DNA of 64,000 nt from Frondihabitans sucicola (GTDB taxonomy: Bacteria > Actinomycetota > Actinomycetes > Actinomycetales > Microbacteriaceae), in NCBI RefSeq assembly GCF_030296615.1, contig NZ_AP027732.1, positions 3,849,042-3,913,041 on the forward strand, written 5' to 3'. Both the position numbers and the translations under genes were made by a program. Numbering within the stretch: position 1 is the stretch's first letter; every line of letters starts with the position of its first letter. The notes below the pieces were generated by a model. It worked only from the letters and a program-made list of their open reading frames with translations. It did not search any database and was not told the origin of the DNA. Shown one piece after another: positions 25,141 through 34,452 of this stretch.

Positions 25141-26511
25141 TCAGTAGCTCGTGCTGCGCACCGGCTCGCCGAACGGCCGTGTGCCGAGCGGAACCGCAGG
25201 CCGCACGAACGCCGCGTGACACAGCTTCGCGACCGACCATCCGAGCACGACGAGGAGCAGGATGTTCCGCGCCGCGAGCAGGATCAGCACGAGCGGGTGG
25301 AGAGCGATGAGCGCGAAGTAGAAGGTCGGGAACACGAGCGTGGTGAGGATGGCGACCGCCAGCATCAGAAGCGCGGGAGTCTTCCAGTCGGGCGGTCGGA
25401 GGACCAGCCCGACGGCGACGATCGGCGTCAGCCAGAGCATGTACTGGGGCGACCCCACCTTGTTGAAGACGATGAACGCCGTCGCGAGGCCGAGCGCCCC
25501 CACGAGCACGAGGTCGACCTCTTTGCCCATCGGGTGGACGAGCGCCGACAGGCGGTGGGTCGCGATCGCGAGCAGGACCACGAGGGCCGCCATGACCCCG
25601 AACATCACCCAGGTTCCGTTGGCGACCATCCACGCGTCACCGGGCCCGGTGACCTCCTCGGTGATCAGCGCCGAGTCGTGGAAGAGCCGCGCCCCGGGAA
25701 CCTGGAACATCGACATCCACAGCCACGGTGTCGACAGCGGTGCCTCGATCTGGAGCGGACGACCGTTCTGCTGGTTGACGAACGAGGTGAGGTGCGAGGC
25801 GCCGCCGCCCAGCACCACCACCAGGGAGACTCCGACACTCGTGGCGAGTCCGGTCAGGATCACGATCCAGCGCTTGGTCGACGCCACGATCACCGCGACG
25901 ATGACGGCGGCCGGCCAGACCTTGATCCAGGTGGCGGCGGCGAGCAGCAGACCGGCGATGCGGGGCCTCGAGCCGAGGAACAGCATGCCGACGACGACCA
26001 TCGGGGCGGTGAACCCTTCGATCCGCAGGAGGTCGACCGGACACAAGACTCCGACGGTGAGCACCCACCAGCCGGCAGCCGTCTGGTTGCGCAGCAGACG
26101 CCCCCGGCGGATCAGCGCCTGCAGCGCCACCGCATTCGCCGCGGCGATGAGCACGAGCCACACGACGCCGTAGAGGTTCGCGCCGAGGACGCCCGGCAGC
26201 AGCACGGGGACCAGGGCTCCCGCGGGATAGACCCAGTCGTAGTCGAAGACCGGCCACGTGCCGCCCTGGAAGGCCTCGGTGGTCCAGTGCAGGTAGACGG
26301 GCAGGTCGCCCCCGAGCTCGCCGCGCAGCATCATGGGCAGCATCAAGAGGAAGACGGCGATGTGGACCGCGGCGAGGCCGCTCCAGAGAACGCGGGGATC
26401 TTGGCGGAAGGCGTGCCAGCGCTGACCTGCGGTGGCCTCGACGTGCACCCGCGTCGCACCTCCGCTGGGGAGGGTCGACGAACGCACGTGCACGGCTTCG
26501 AGCTTAGACAA
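25141..26511 (-). CDS. Polytopic membrane glycosyltransferase (GT87/DUF2029-like)
   Basis: A 456-residue protein with about eleven hydrophobic segments, of the GT-C fold. The first extracytoplasmic loop carries GGDLPVYLHWTTEAFQGG, with acidic residues where polyprenyl-phosphate-dependent mannosyltransferases place their catalytic Asp. In mycobacteria and relatives such proteins add mannose to lipid-linked glycans. The start is uncertain: a TTG at 26511 gives the longest form and a GTG at about 26493 a shorter one. It is divergent from the phosphate transporter operon. Confidence 0.72.
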   Translation of the reverse strand: MSKLEAVHVRSSTLPSGGATRVHVEATAGQRWHAFRQDPRVLWSGLAAVHIAVFLLMLPMMLRGELGGDLPVYLHWTTEAFQGGTWPVFDYDWVYPAGALVPVLLPGVLGANLYGVVWLVLIAAANAVALQALIRRGRLLRNQTAAGWWVLTVGVLCPVDLLRIEGFTAPMVVVGMLFLGSRPRIAGLLLAAATWIKVWPAAVIVAVIVASTKRWIVILTGLATSVGVSLVVVLGGGASHLTSFVNQQNGRPLQIEAPLSTPWLWMSMFQVPGARLFHDSALITEEVTGPGDAWMVANGTWVMFGVMAALVVLLAIATHRLSALVHPMGKEVDLVLVGALGLATAFIVFNKVGSPQYMLWLTPIVAVGLVLRPPDWKTPALLMLAVAILTTLVFPTFYFALIALHPLVLILLAARNILLLVVLGWSVAKLCHAAFVRPAVPLGTRPFGEPVRSTSY

Positions 26512-26558
26512 TTTCTGCGGCCTTCCCTGACCCTTGCCTGGGCCCCTCGACCACGACG

Positions 26559-26591
26559 GTTAACCCGCCGTTAAGCGGTCGGAGTTAGCTT
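26559..26591 (+). promoter_or_regulatory. Putative PhoP-type Pho box before the PiT operon
   Basis: Two abutting 11-bp units, GTTAACCCGCC (26559-26569) and GTTAAGCGGTC (26570-26580), are followed by a weaker third (GGAGTTAGCTT). Eleven-base direct repeats starting GTTCACC are the known PhoP site in Streptomyces; the first unit differs from GTTCACCCGCC at one base. The position upstream of a phosphate transporter makes the reading plausible. Confidence 0.45.
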
Positions 26592-26642
26592 CGCCGCACT
26601 GCTCGGGCTCACCGCGTCGGGCGCTAGTGGAAGGAGCTGCCC

Positions 26643-27800
26643 ATGGACGTGCTCATCACGGTGACCCTCGTCATCGTCGTCGCACTCGTCTTCGACTTCA
26701 CCAACGGCTTCCACGACACCGCCAATGCGATGGCCACCTCGGTCGCGACCGGTGCCCTCAAGCCGAAGGTCGCCGTGCTCATCTCGGCGGTCCTCAACCT
26801 GGTCGGGGCGTTCATCTCGACCGAGGTCGCCAAGACGGTGTCGAACGGCATCATCAAGGAGGGCCCGGGCGGCGTCGACATCACGCCGGTCATGATCTTC
26901 GCCGGGCTGGTCGGCGCAGTCCTCTGGAATCTCACCACCTGGTACCTCGGACTCCCCTCGTCGTCCACCCACGCGCTGTTCGGCGGCCTGATCGGGGCAG
27001 CGGTGATCGGAGCGGGCGTCGGCTCGGTCGACTTCGGCGTGGTCCTGTCGAAGATCGTCGTGCCGGCCGTCGTGTCGCCGCTGGTCGCAGGATCCGTCGC
27101 CCTCGTCGCCACGTTCGCCGCCTACCGGATGACCCGCAACGCCCGGGCTCGGGGCTCCGAGCGCGGCTTTCGCTACGGCCAGACGGTCTCCGCTTCGCTG
27201 GTCTCGCTCGCGCACGGCACCAACGACGCCCAGAAGACCATGGGCGTCATCACGCTGACCCTCATCGCCGCCGGATACCAGGGTTCCGGCACGGGGCCCT
27301 CCCTGTGGGTGATCCTGGCCTGCGGGCTCGCCATCGGCCTCGGCACGTACGTCGGCGGCTGGCGGATCATGAAGACGGTCGGCAAGAACATCACCGACGT
27401 CCAGTCTCCGCAGGGTTTCGCCGCCGAAACGGCGTCGGCCGCGACGATCCTGATCTCGTCCCATCTCGGTTTCGCCCTCTCGACGACGCAGGTGACCTCC
27501 GGCTCGGTCATCGGGGCCGGGCTCGGCAAGCGGCTCGCGATCGTGCACTGGGGCGTCGTGGGCAGGATCGCGACGGGCTGGGTGGTCACCCTGCCCGCCG
27601 CTGCGCTCGTGGGCGGAGTCGCCGCGTTCATCGCGTCCACGTCGACGGTCGGCCTCGTCGTGGTCGCCGTCCTGGCGGTCGCGGGCGGTGTCACCTTCTA
27701 CACGCTGGCGCGCCGCAAACCGATCTCGGCCGCCGACGTCGCCGGCTCGTCGACTGCCCCCGCTGCGTCGGACGCCGCCCTCGCCGGGGAGGTGCGCTGA
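26643..27800 (+). CDS. pit: PiT-family inorganic phosphate transporter
   Basis: A 385-residue low-affinity phosphate:cation symporter. Both PiT signature repeats are present: FDFTNGFHDTANAMATSVAT (residues about 16-35) and LAHGTNDAQKTMGVI (about 190-204). Around ten hydrophobic segments give the usual inverted two-repeat topology. AAGGAG lies upstream of the ATG at 26643. It overlaps a small membrane gene by TGATG, a common pairing in actinobacteria, and a putative Pho box lies 50-80 bases upstream. Confidence 0.93.
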   Translation: MDVLITVTLVIVVALVFDFTNGFHDTANAMATSVATGALKPKVAVLISAVLNLVGAFISTEVAKTVSNGIIKEGPGGVDITPVMIFAGLVGAVLWNLTTWYLGLPSSSTHALFGGLIGAAVIGAGVGSVDFGVVLSKIVVPAVVSPLVAGSVALVATFAAYRMTRNARARGSERGFRYGQTVSASLVSLAHGTNDAQKTMGVITLTLIAAGYQGSGTGPSLWVILACGLAIGLGTYVGGWRIMKTVGKNITDVQSPQGFAAETASAATILISSHLGFALSTTQVTSGSVIGAGLGKRLAIVHWGVVGRIATGWVVTLPAAALVGGVAAFIASTSTVGLVVVAVLAVAGGVTFYTLARRKPISAADVAGSSTAPAASDAALAGEVR

Positions 27801-28057
27801 TGTTCCTCGGAGTCGACTGGGGCGCTTTCGTCGTCGTCTTCCTCGTGGCGCTGGCCGCGACCGCCGTGGTGGTGCTGGCGTTCTCGCTCGGGCTGCGACT
27901 GCTCGCCGACGGGGAGCTGGAGGGTGCGCCGGCCGGCGGGCGCTCCGGGCCGCGCTCGATGCCGCGCTCGATCGCTGCCTGGGCCTGCATCGCCGTCGGA
28001 GCAGCCGCCGTGCTCTTCGCGCTCTACCTGATCATCCCGCAGTTCCACGGCGGCTGA
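27800..28057 (+). CDS. Small membrane protein coupled to the PiT transporter
   Basis: An 85-residue protein with two hydrophobic helices (VDWGAFVVVFLVALAATAVV and AAWACIAVGAAAVLFALYLI) joined by a basic Gly/Arg-rich loop. Its start overlaps the pit stop (TGATG), so the two are translated together. Small two-helix proteins accompany pit in many actinobacteria, but no function has been assigned to them. It ends four bases before the long palindrome. Confidence 0.78.
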   Translation: MFLGVDWGAFVVVFLVALAATAVVVLAFSLGLRLLADGELEGAPAGGRSGPRSMPRSIAAWACIAVGAAAVLFALYLIIPQFHGG

Positions 28058-28060
28058 CCT

Positions 28061-28122
28061 TCTCCCACGATTCGGACGTGAAACCATTGCCGGCAGTGGT
28101 TTCACGTCCGAATCGTGGGAGA
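28061..28122. terminator. 62-bp palindrome between convergent genes (26-bp perfect arms)
   Basis: Arms 28061-28086 and 28097-28122 are perfectly complementary over 26 bp, and the 10-base loop is itself nearly palindromic (TGCCGGCA). It sits exactly between the stop of the small pit partner and the stop of the convergent DUF559-like gene. As RNA it would form a bidirectional terminator hairpin, although it has no T-run. Confidence 0.7.
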
Positions 28123-28125
28123 TGG

Positions 28126-29049
28126 TCACCTCACCGGAAGGCCCGAATCGACGAGCAGGACCCGGAGGCGCCACGGGGCCACCAGATCGCTCCAATCGAC
28201 CCGCACCACCGTCCGCACTGCGGGCACGGCCAGCAGCCGGCGTTCGCGGCGCCGCTCGTGCAGAACGACCTCCGACGCGCTGCGACCGTTCGCGTAGCGG
28301 GACGCGAGATACTTCTGATCGCCGTCGAACTCGACGATCACGCCGTGCTCCTCGAACCAGAAGTCGACCGAGCCGATGCGCCCCTGCCTGTCCCAGAACG
28401 ACTGCTGCAAGACCGGGACGGGTGCCCCCAGCTCGTGGAGCCGGCAACGGCACCACGATTCTCCGCCGGAGTCCGACAGCCCCGACGCGAACGACAGAGC
28501 CGCTGCCGCCGCCGCGATGCGTCCCCGCGCGTGCGGCCGCTCGGCGAGCTTGGCCAGCAGAAGAGGCGTCGAGGTCGGCGTACGCCGCAGGCATTCGTCG
28601 GCACACGCGACCGCCACGTCGAAGCCTCGCGTGAGCGCGATGTCGACACAGGTGCGGGTCAGGCTCGTCGCCATCGTGCCGTCGATCACGACGAGGTCGT
28701 CAGGCGTCAGGGCCGCTGCGTGCTTGACGACTCCCGCCCAGGCCTGGCCGCGCTCTCGCCGAGCGTCGGTGACGTGGACGTCCGCCGGCCAGGCGCGCAG
28801 AAGGGACCGACCGTGAAGGGCCAACGCCGACTCGTGCGAGACCACGAGTCGCGCACCGAGCGACGGCACCGCGGCGCGAACCAGGAGACGGTAGCGCTGC
28901 GTGCCGTCGAGCGCCTCCCAGGCCGAACGCTCCACGAACGCTCCCGAGCGCACCCGGACGAGTTCTCCCCGGCCCGCAGCGCGGTGGACCGACCGCGTCG
29001 CGGCGGCCGACGACGCGCGGTGAAGTGGCGGCAGGTCATCGGACGACAT
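28126..29049 (-). CDS. AbiEi-like N-terminal / DUF559-like C-terminal domain protein
   Basis: A 307-residue protein of unknown role. The N-terminal 50 residues (RSVHRAAGRGELVRVRSGAF) resemble the winged-helix domain of AbiEi-type antitoxins. The C-terminal 110 residues contain VDFWFEEHGVIVEFDGDQKY, which fits the DUF559/very-short-patch-repair nuclease-like fold (Asp and Glu of a PD-(D/E)xK site). This architecture is common in Microbacteriaceae and annotated as a hypothetical or AbiEi-related protein. No partner toxin lies next to it, so a working toxin-antitoxin pair is not supported. Confidence 0.65.
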   Translation of the reverse strand: MSSDDLPPLHRASSAAATRSVHRAAGRGELVRVRSGAFVERSAWEALDGTQRYRLLVRAAVPSLGARLVVSHESALALHGRSLLRAWPADVHVTDARRERGQAWAGVVKHAAALTPDDLVVIDGTMATSLTRTCVDIALTRGFDVAVACADECLRRTPTSTPLLLAKLAERPHARGRIAAAAAALSFASGLSDSGGESWCRCRLHELGAPVPVLQQSFWDRQGRIGSVDFWFEEHGVIVEFDGDQKYLASRYANGRSASEVVLHERRRERRLLAVPAVRTVVRVDWSDLVAPWRLRVLLVDSGLPVR

Positions 29050-29146
29050 GGGGCGCAGGATGCCACGCGACCTGCGTGGGATCCTGCGCCCGGGACCCGC
29101 CCTGGGGAAGGAGTCGCCCGGATCGGCCCTGGGGAGGGGAACCCGG

Positions 29147-30660
29147 CTAGAGGCCGCGAGCGAGGCGGTAGTAGGCGGCGTTCCACTGCACCTCGCGGCG
29201 GAACTCGCGTAGGCGCGTCTCTTCGTCGATGATCAGCAGCTCGGTGCCGGCCATGAGCGCGAAGTCTTCGAACGCCTCGAGGCCGACGGCCGTGCTCATG
29301 ACGGTGTGGTGCGCGGCGCCGGCGGTCAGCCAGGCCTCCGCGGAGACGGCGAACGAGGGCCGGGGCTCCCAGACGGCGCGGCCGACGGGGAGGTTCGGCA
29401 GCGCGGCGGTCGGCGGGACGACGTCGACGACGTTGGCGGTCAGCCGGAAGCGATCGCGCATGTCGGAGAGCGCCACGACGACGGCGGGCCCAGGATCGGC
29501 GGTGAAGACCAAGCGGACCGGGTCGTCCTTGCCGCCGATCCCCAGGGCGTGGATCTCCAGCGTCGGCTTGGCGGCAGTGAGCGTGGGCGAGACCTCGAGC
29601 ATGTGCGCCCCGAGGATCTTCTCCGCGCCCGGGGTCAGGTCGTAGGTGTAGTCCTCCATCAGGGACGCACCGCCGGGCAGGCCGGCTCCCATGACGTTGG
29701 CGGCCCGCACCAGGACGGCCGTCTTCCAGTCGCCCTCGGCGCCGAAGCCGTAGCCCTCGGCCATCAGGCGCTGCACGGCGAGACCCGGGAGCTGCTTGAG
29801 AGCGCCGAGGTCTTCGAAGTTGGTCGTGAAGGCGCCGAAGTCGCCTGCCTCGAGGAACGAGCGGAGCCCCAGTTCGATGGCGGCACCGTCGCGCAGCGAC
29901 TGGTGGCGGTCACCCCCGGCAGGAGGGAAGGCACGACGTCGTACGAGTCGACGTACACCTGCACGAGCGCGTCGACATCGGCCGACGAAGCCGAGGCGAC
30001 CGCCTCGGCCAGCTCGTTCACGCCCCAGGTGTTGACCGAGACGCCGAACACGTGCTCGGCCTCGGTCTTGTCGCCCTCCGTGACGGCGACGTTGCGCATG
30101 TTGTCGCCGAAGCGCGCCAGCTTGAGGTCGCGCGTCGCCGCCCAGCCGGCGGCGGCGCGGGTCCAGGTGGCGATCTGCGAGACGACGCGAGGGTCGGAGT
30201 GATGCCCGACGACGGTCTTGCGGGCGACGCCGAGGCGCGACTGGATGTAGCCGAACTCGCGGTCGCCGTGGGCGGCCTGGTTGAGGTTCATGAAGTCGAA
30301 GTCGATCTCGGCCCAGGGCAGCTCGACGTTCGCCTGCGTGTGGAAGTGCAGCAGCGGCTTCTGGAGCGCGTCGAGCCCCTTGATCCACATCTTGGCGGGG
30401 CTGAAGGTGTGCATCCACGCGGTCACGCCGATGACGTCGTCGCGGGCGTTGACCTCGAGAGCGAGCCTGCGGATCGCGTCGGAGTCGGTGAGGACCGGCT
30501 TCCAGACGATCTTCACGGGAATGCCTGGATTCGCTTCGAGGGCGTCGGCGATCTGCTTCGACTGCGAAGCGACCTGGCGGAGGGTCTCTTCGCCGTAGAG
30601 GCCTTGCGAGCCGGTGAGGAACCAGACCTCGAAGTGGTCCAGTGAGGTGGTGAGCGTCAT
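29147..30660 (-). CDS. araA: L-arabinose isomerase (one apparent frameshift)
   Basis: Converts L-arabinose to L-ribulose. The N-terminal part reads [18 protein letters not shown], the family hallmark. [13 protein letters not shown] and [13 protein letters not shown] follow. The frame breaks at a C5 run (29913-29917, plus strand); one extra base restores [20 protein letters not shown] and a total of 504 residues, the expected length. Catalytic Glu ([14 protein letters not shown]) and His ([11 protein letters not shown]) regions lie in the second half. The start overlaps the araD stop by ATGA. It is the last gene of araB-araD-araA. Confidence 0.9.
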
Positions 30661-31433
30661 GGGGTTTCTCCTGTCGAGTGGGCATCCGGCGCCGCGGCGC
30701 CGTCCGCACTGCTGTGCCGGGGCAGAGCTTCGCTCTGCCCGTAGACGTTCTGGTAGCGGTCGAAGAGAGCGTCGATGCTCTCGCTCGGGATGGGCAGCGG
30801 GTCGCCGAGCTGGCGCGAGATGTGGACGGTGCGCGCCACGTCCTCGGCCATGACGGCGGCCTTGACGGCGTCGCGGGCGTCCTTGCCGATGGTGAAGACG
30901 CCGTGGTTCTGCATCAGGACGGCGCGCGAGCGATGACCGGTGAGGGTCGCGACGACGCCGCGGCCGATCGAGTCGTCGCCGATGATCGCGAACGGGCCCA
31001 CGGGGATCTCACCGCCGAACTCGTCGGCCATGGCCGTGATGACGCACGGGATCGCCTCACCCCTGGCGGCCCAGGCGGTGGCGTAGGTGGAGTGCGTGTG
31101 CACGACTCCCCCGACGGCGGGCATGTTCCGGTAGACGTAGGCGTGGGCCGCGGTGTCGGACGACGGGGACTTGTCGCTTCCCGGCGATCCTGCGATGACG
31201 ATGCCCTCGAGGTCGCAGAGGATCTGGTTCTCGGGGGTGAGGTCGTCGTAGTCGACGCCGCTCGGCTTGATGACGAAGAGGTCGGCGCCGGGCACGCGAC
31301 CCGAGACGTTGCCTCCCGTCCAGATGACGAGCCCGTACTTCGTCAGCTCGGAGTGGAGCTGCGCGACCCGCTGCCTCGTCTGCTGGATGGCGATCTCGAC
31401 TTCTGGGGACCAGGATCCGATGGGCTCGGTCAT
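30657..31433 (-). CDS. araD: L-ribulose-5-phosphate 4-epimerase
   Basis: A 258-residue class II aldolase-family epimerase that makes D-xylulose 5-phosphate. The zinc site is visible as [14 protein letters not shown] and, later, [23 protein letters not shown] binds the substrate phosphate. The last 30 residues are an extra, probably disordered tail. It overlaps araA downstream and the kinase gene upstream by four bases each, so the operon is translated as a coupled unit. Confidence 0.9.
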   Translation of the reverse strand: MTEPIGSWSPEVEIAIQQTRQRVAQLHSELTKYGLVIWTGGNVSGRVPGADLFVIKPSGVDYDDLTPENQILCDLEGIVIAGSPGSDKSPSSDTAAHAYVYRNMPAVGGVVHTHSTYATAWAARGEAIPCVITAMADEFGGEIPVGPFAIIGDDSIGRGVVATLTGHRSRAVLMQNHGVFTIGKDARDAVKAAVMAEDVARTVHISRQLGDPLPIPSESIDALFDRYQNVYGQSEALPRHSSADGAAAPDAHSTGETP

Positions 31434-33072
31434 GCTGTGGCGCCTTCTTTCGAGGTGGTCGGGGTGGCATCGGCAGCAGCCCGCTGGAGGGGCAGCGCCA
31501 GCCGGTAGCGGTCGAGGTAGGCGGCGAAGCCGTCGAGGTCGGACGGCGTCGGCGCGACCGTCACGGCTGCGCCCTCGTCGAAGACCTCGCCGGTCAGGAA
31601 CTCCGACAGCGACGTCGACGACGACGAACGGAGGAAGGAGGCGAGCACGGCGATGCCCCAGGCGCCGCCCTCGCCGGCGGTGCTCTCGACCGAGATCGGA
31701 ACGCGCAGGGCGGCTGCCAGCAGCTGCTGGGCCGCACCCGGAGTGCGGAAGAGCCCCCGTGGGCCAGGAGGCGATCGACGCGGACCTCTTCGTCGGCCAG
31801 CGCCTCCATGCCGATGCTGAGAGTGGCGAACGCGGCGTACACCTCGGCTCGGATCAGATTGCCGAGCGTGAAGCGGCTCGCGGGCGTGCGCACGAACAGG
31901 GGGCGCCCGTCGTCGACCCCGGTCACCGGCTCGCCCGCGAGGTAGTTGTAGGCCAGGAGACCACCGGCGTCGGGATCGCCCTTCACGGCTTCGTCGAGGA
32001 GGGTCGCGTACACGTCGTCCATCCCGACCGCCGAACCCGTCGCTTCGCTGAACCGCCCGAACACGCGAGCCCAGGCCGCCAGCTCGCTCGCGCCGTTGTT
32101 GCAGTGCACCATGGCGACCGCATCTCCGGCGGGGGTGGTGACGACGTCGAGCTCGGGGTGCACGCGCCGCAGGGGCGCGTCGAGGACGACCATGGCGAAG
32201 ATGCTCGTGCCGACGCTCACGTTGCCCGTGCGGCGAGCGACCGAGTTGGTCGCGACCATGCCCGTTCCGGCATCGCCTTCCGGCGGGCAGAACGGCACAC
32301 CGGCCTGGAGCGCACCGGTCGGATCGAGCAGAGCGGCCCCGTCGGCGGTCAGCTCACCGGCGCCCCGGCCCGCGACGAGGACGTCCGGAAGCAGGTTCGC
32401 GAGCGTGAGGTCGGGGGCTCGTTTCGCGAGGAGATCCTGCGCGACACCGAGCATGCGCTCGTCGTAGTCGCGCGTCGCGGGATCGATGGGGAACATGCCC
32501 GAGGCGTCGCCGACGCCCAGGACGTCGCGCCCGGTGAGGGCCCGGTGGACGTAGCCCGCGAGGGTCGTCAACGAGGCGATCTGCGCGACGTGGGGCTCGT
32601 CGTCGAGCACCGCCTGGTACAGGTGCGCCACCGACCAGCGGAGCGGGATGTTGAAGTCGAAAGCCTCGCTGAGTTCGGCGGCGGCCGGGCCGGTCGACGA
32701 GTTGCGCCAGGTGCGGAACGGGACGAGGAGCTCGCCTCGGGTGTCGCAGGCGATGTAGCCGTGCATCATGGCGGAGATCCCGATGGCGCCGAACCGGTCG
32801 GGGACCACGCCGAAAGTCGTCTTCACGTCGGCGACGAGATCGGCGTAGCTCGCCTGGAGACCGGCCCGGACGGCCTCGACCGAGTAGGTCCAGCGGCCGT
32901 CGACGAACTCGTTCTCCCACTCGTGGCTGCCCGAGGCGATGGTGACGTTGCGCTCGTCGACGAGGCAGGCCTTGATGCGGGTCGAGCCGAACTCGATGCC
33001 GAGGGTGGCGCGGCCGTCGGCGATGACCCGCGCGAGGCGGGCCACGGCGTCGGCGTCGGTGGGGGTGGTCAT
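31430..33072 (-). CDS. araB: FGGY-family kinase, probable L-ribulokinase (one apparent frameshift)
   Basis: Phosphorylates L-ribulose in the arabinose pathway. TLGIEFGSTRIKACLVDE is the N-terminal phosphate-binding loop, and ISAMMHGYIACD the sugar site. The frame breaks at a C5 run (31754-31758, plus strand); with one more base LLAHGG continues into LFRTPGAAQQLLAAALRVPI, the conserved FGGY C-terminal ATP-binding segment, and gives 547 residues. In sequence it is closer to XylB-type kinases than to classical AraB; the operon decides the assignment. A perfect LacI operator lies 44 bases upstream of the start. Confidence 0.85.
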
Positions 33073-33115
33073 GAGGACGTCCTTGTCGTCGAAGAGTCGT
33101 GCGCCCCCAGTGTGC

Positions 33116-33133
33116 CATGTGAGCGCTCACATG
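33116..33133. promoter_or_regulatory. Perfect LacI-family operator of the arabinose operon
   Basis: CATGTGAGCGCTCACATG is an 18-bp perfect palindrome with the central CG/GC step typical of LacI/GalR operators. It lies just upstream of araB. A related ATGTGCACGCTCAC at 34389-34402 lies upstream of the LacI gene itself. Confidence 0.8.
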
Positions 33134-33234
33134 CCAAGCCCGGCGGATGCGCTGGTGCCTCCCCGGTCACCCGCCCGCCGCCTACCCGGCACCTCCCCGG
33201 CACCTAACCAGCACCTACCCGCACCTACCCGCCG

Positions 33235-33313
33235 GAAATCGAAGGGGATTTTCGCCGCAGGGTGCGTTCCGCCGCGCGACGTCGAGCGCGCGACGAAAAT
33301 CCCCTTCGATTTC
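33235..33313. repeat. Long inverted repeat (20-bp perfect arms) between the regulator and araB
   Basis: The arms GAAATCGAAGGGGATTTTCG (33235-33254) and its complement (33294-33313) flank a 39-base GC-rich centre that is partly self-complementary around GACGTC. It lies in the 301-base gap between the LacI gene and araB. The left flank (33180-33232) is a C-rich tract of GCACCTACCC-like repeats. It could end lacI transcription; the rest of the gap contains the operator and no gene. Confidence 0.75.
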
Positions 33314-33373
33314 GGGAGGGGAGGGGGTGGGCGGGTAGGCGGGAGGGCGGAGGCCGGGGCGGGGCAGAGCCGG

Positions 33374-34377
33374 TCAGGAACGACGGCGCGCCGTGCTGGA
33401 GCGGACGACGAGGGTGGGCGCGGCGACCCGGCCCACGTCGGCCGCGCCGCCGGCGAGCAGCGACTCGACGGTCGCCATGATCTGGCGGCCGAGCGCGGAG
33501 AAGTCTTGGCGGACGGTGGTGAGCGGCGGGAAGTAGTGGGCGGCCTCGGGCACGTCGTCGAAACCGGTGATGCTCACCCGGGCGGGCACCTCGATCCTGC
33601 GCTCCGCGAACGCGTGCAGAACTCCCAGCGCCATCTGGTCGTTGGCGCAGAAGACGGCGGTGAGGTCGGGGGACTCGGCGAGTTCAAGGCCGATGCGGTA
33701 GCCGGACTCCGGCGTCCAGTCGCCGCGCAGCACGGCGGGGCTCTCGAGCCCGAGGGAGTCGAGGGCCGAACGCCAGCCGCGCTCGCGCTCACGGGCGTCG
33801 GTCCACTCGGCCGGGCCGCCGACGTGGACGATCGAGGTGTGCCCCAGGGACGCGAGATGCTCGGTCGCGAGCACGGCGCCGGAGAACTGATCGAGCGACA
33901 CCGAGACGAGGCCGTCGTGGGCCGTCGAGTCGGCGGTGACGAGCGGCACCCGGATGTCGACGGCCTGCACGGCTTCGATGGCGCCGGAGTCGGGCGCGAT
34001 CAGCACGATGGCCTCGACGTTCTGCCCGAGGAGAGCGTCGACGGCGGCGCGCATCCCGGTGCGCATCGTCTCGGCGTCGGAGGGGGCAGGGTCGCGATCG
34101 ACACCTGGTAGCCGGCCTGGCGCGCGGCCCCGTCGAACCCCTGCATGATGCTGGACGGCCCGAACAGGGGGCCGCCGGTCGAGATGAGGCCGAGGGCGCG
34201 GGTCTTGCGGCTTGCCAGGGCGCGCGCCGCGGCGCTCGGCCGGTAGTTGAGCTTGGCGATGGCCTCGTCGACCTTGGCGCGGGTCGCCGGCCGCACGTTC
34301 GGGTCGCCGTTCACGACGCGCGACACCGTCTGGTGCGAGACGCCGGCTTCAGACGCGACGTCGAAGATGTTGGCCAC
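33374..34377 (-). CDS. LacI-family regulator of the arabinose operon (one apparent frameshift)
   Basis: HTH at residues about 2-50 ([20 protein letters not shown]), then a sugar-binding domain ([32 protein letters not shown]). The frame breaks at a G5 run (34082-34086); one extra base joins [20 protein letters not shown] and gives 334 residues, the normal length. It precedes the arabinose genes on the same strand and probably binds the palindromes at 33116 and 34389, releasing them when arabinose or a phosphorylated derivative is present. The effector is inferred. Confidence 0.87.
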
Positions 34378-34388
34378 GCCGTGAGTCT

Positions 34389-34402
34389 ATGTGCACGCTC
34401 AC
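34389..34402. promoter_or_regulatory. Second, weaker LacI operator upstream of the regulator
   Basis: ATGTGCACGCTCAC matches the inner 14 bases of the araB operator at 12 positions and lies 12 bases before the regulator start, where it would give autorepression. Confidence 0.5.
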
Positions 34403-34452
34403 TCGGGACGTCCGATGCCCGCCGACACGAGCAGGAACAGCCCGGAGCAGGA

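Noticed and set aside
28126-29049. A working AbiEi/AbiEii toxin-antitoxin or abortive-infection system
   Set aside because: Only the AbiEi-like N-terminal domain is present, fused to a DUF559-like domain, and no nucleotidyltransferase toxin gene is adjacent.
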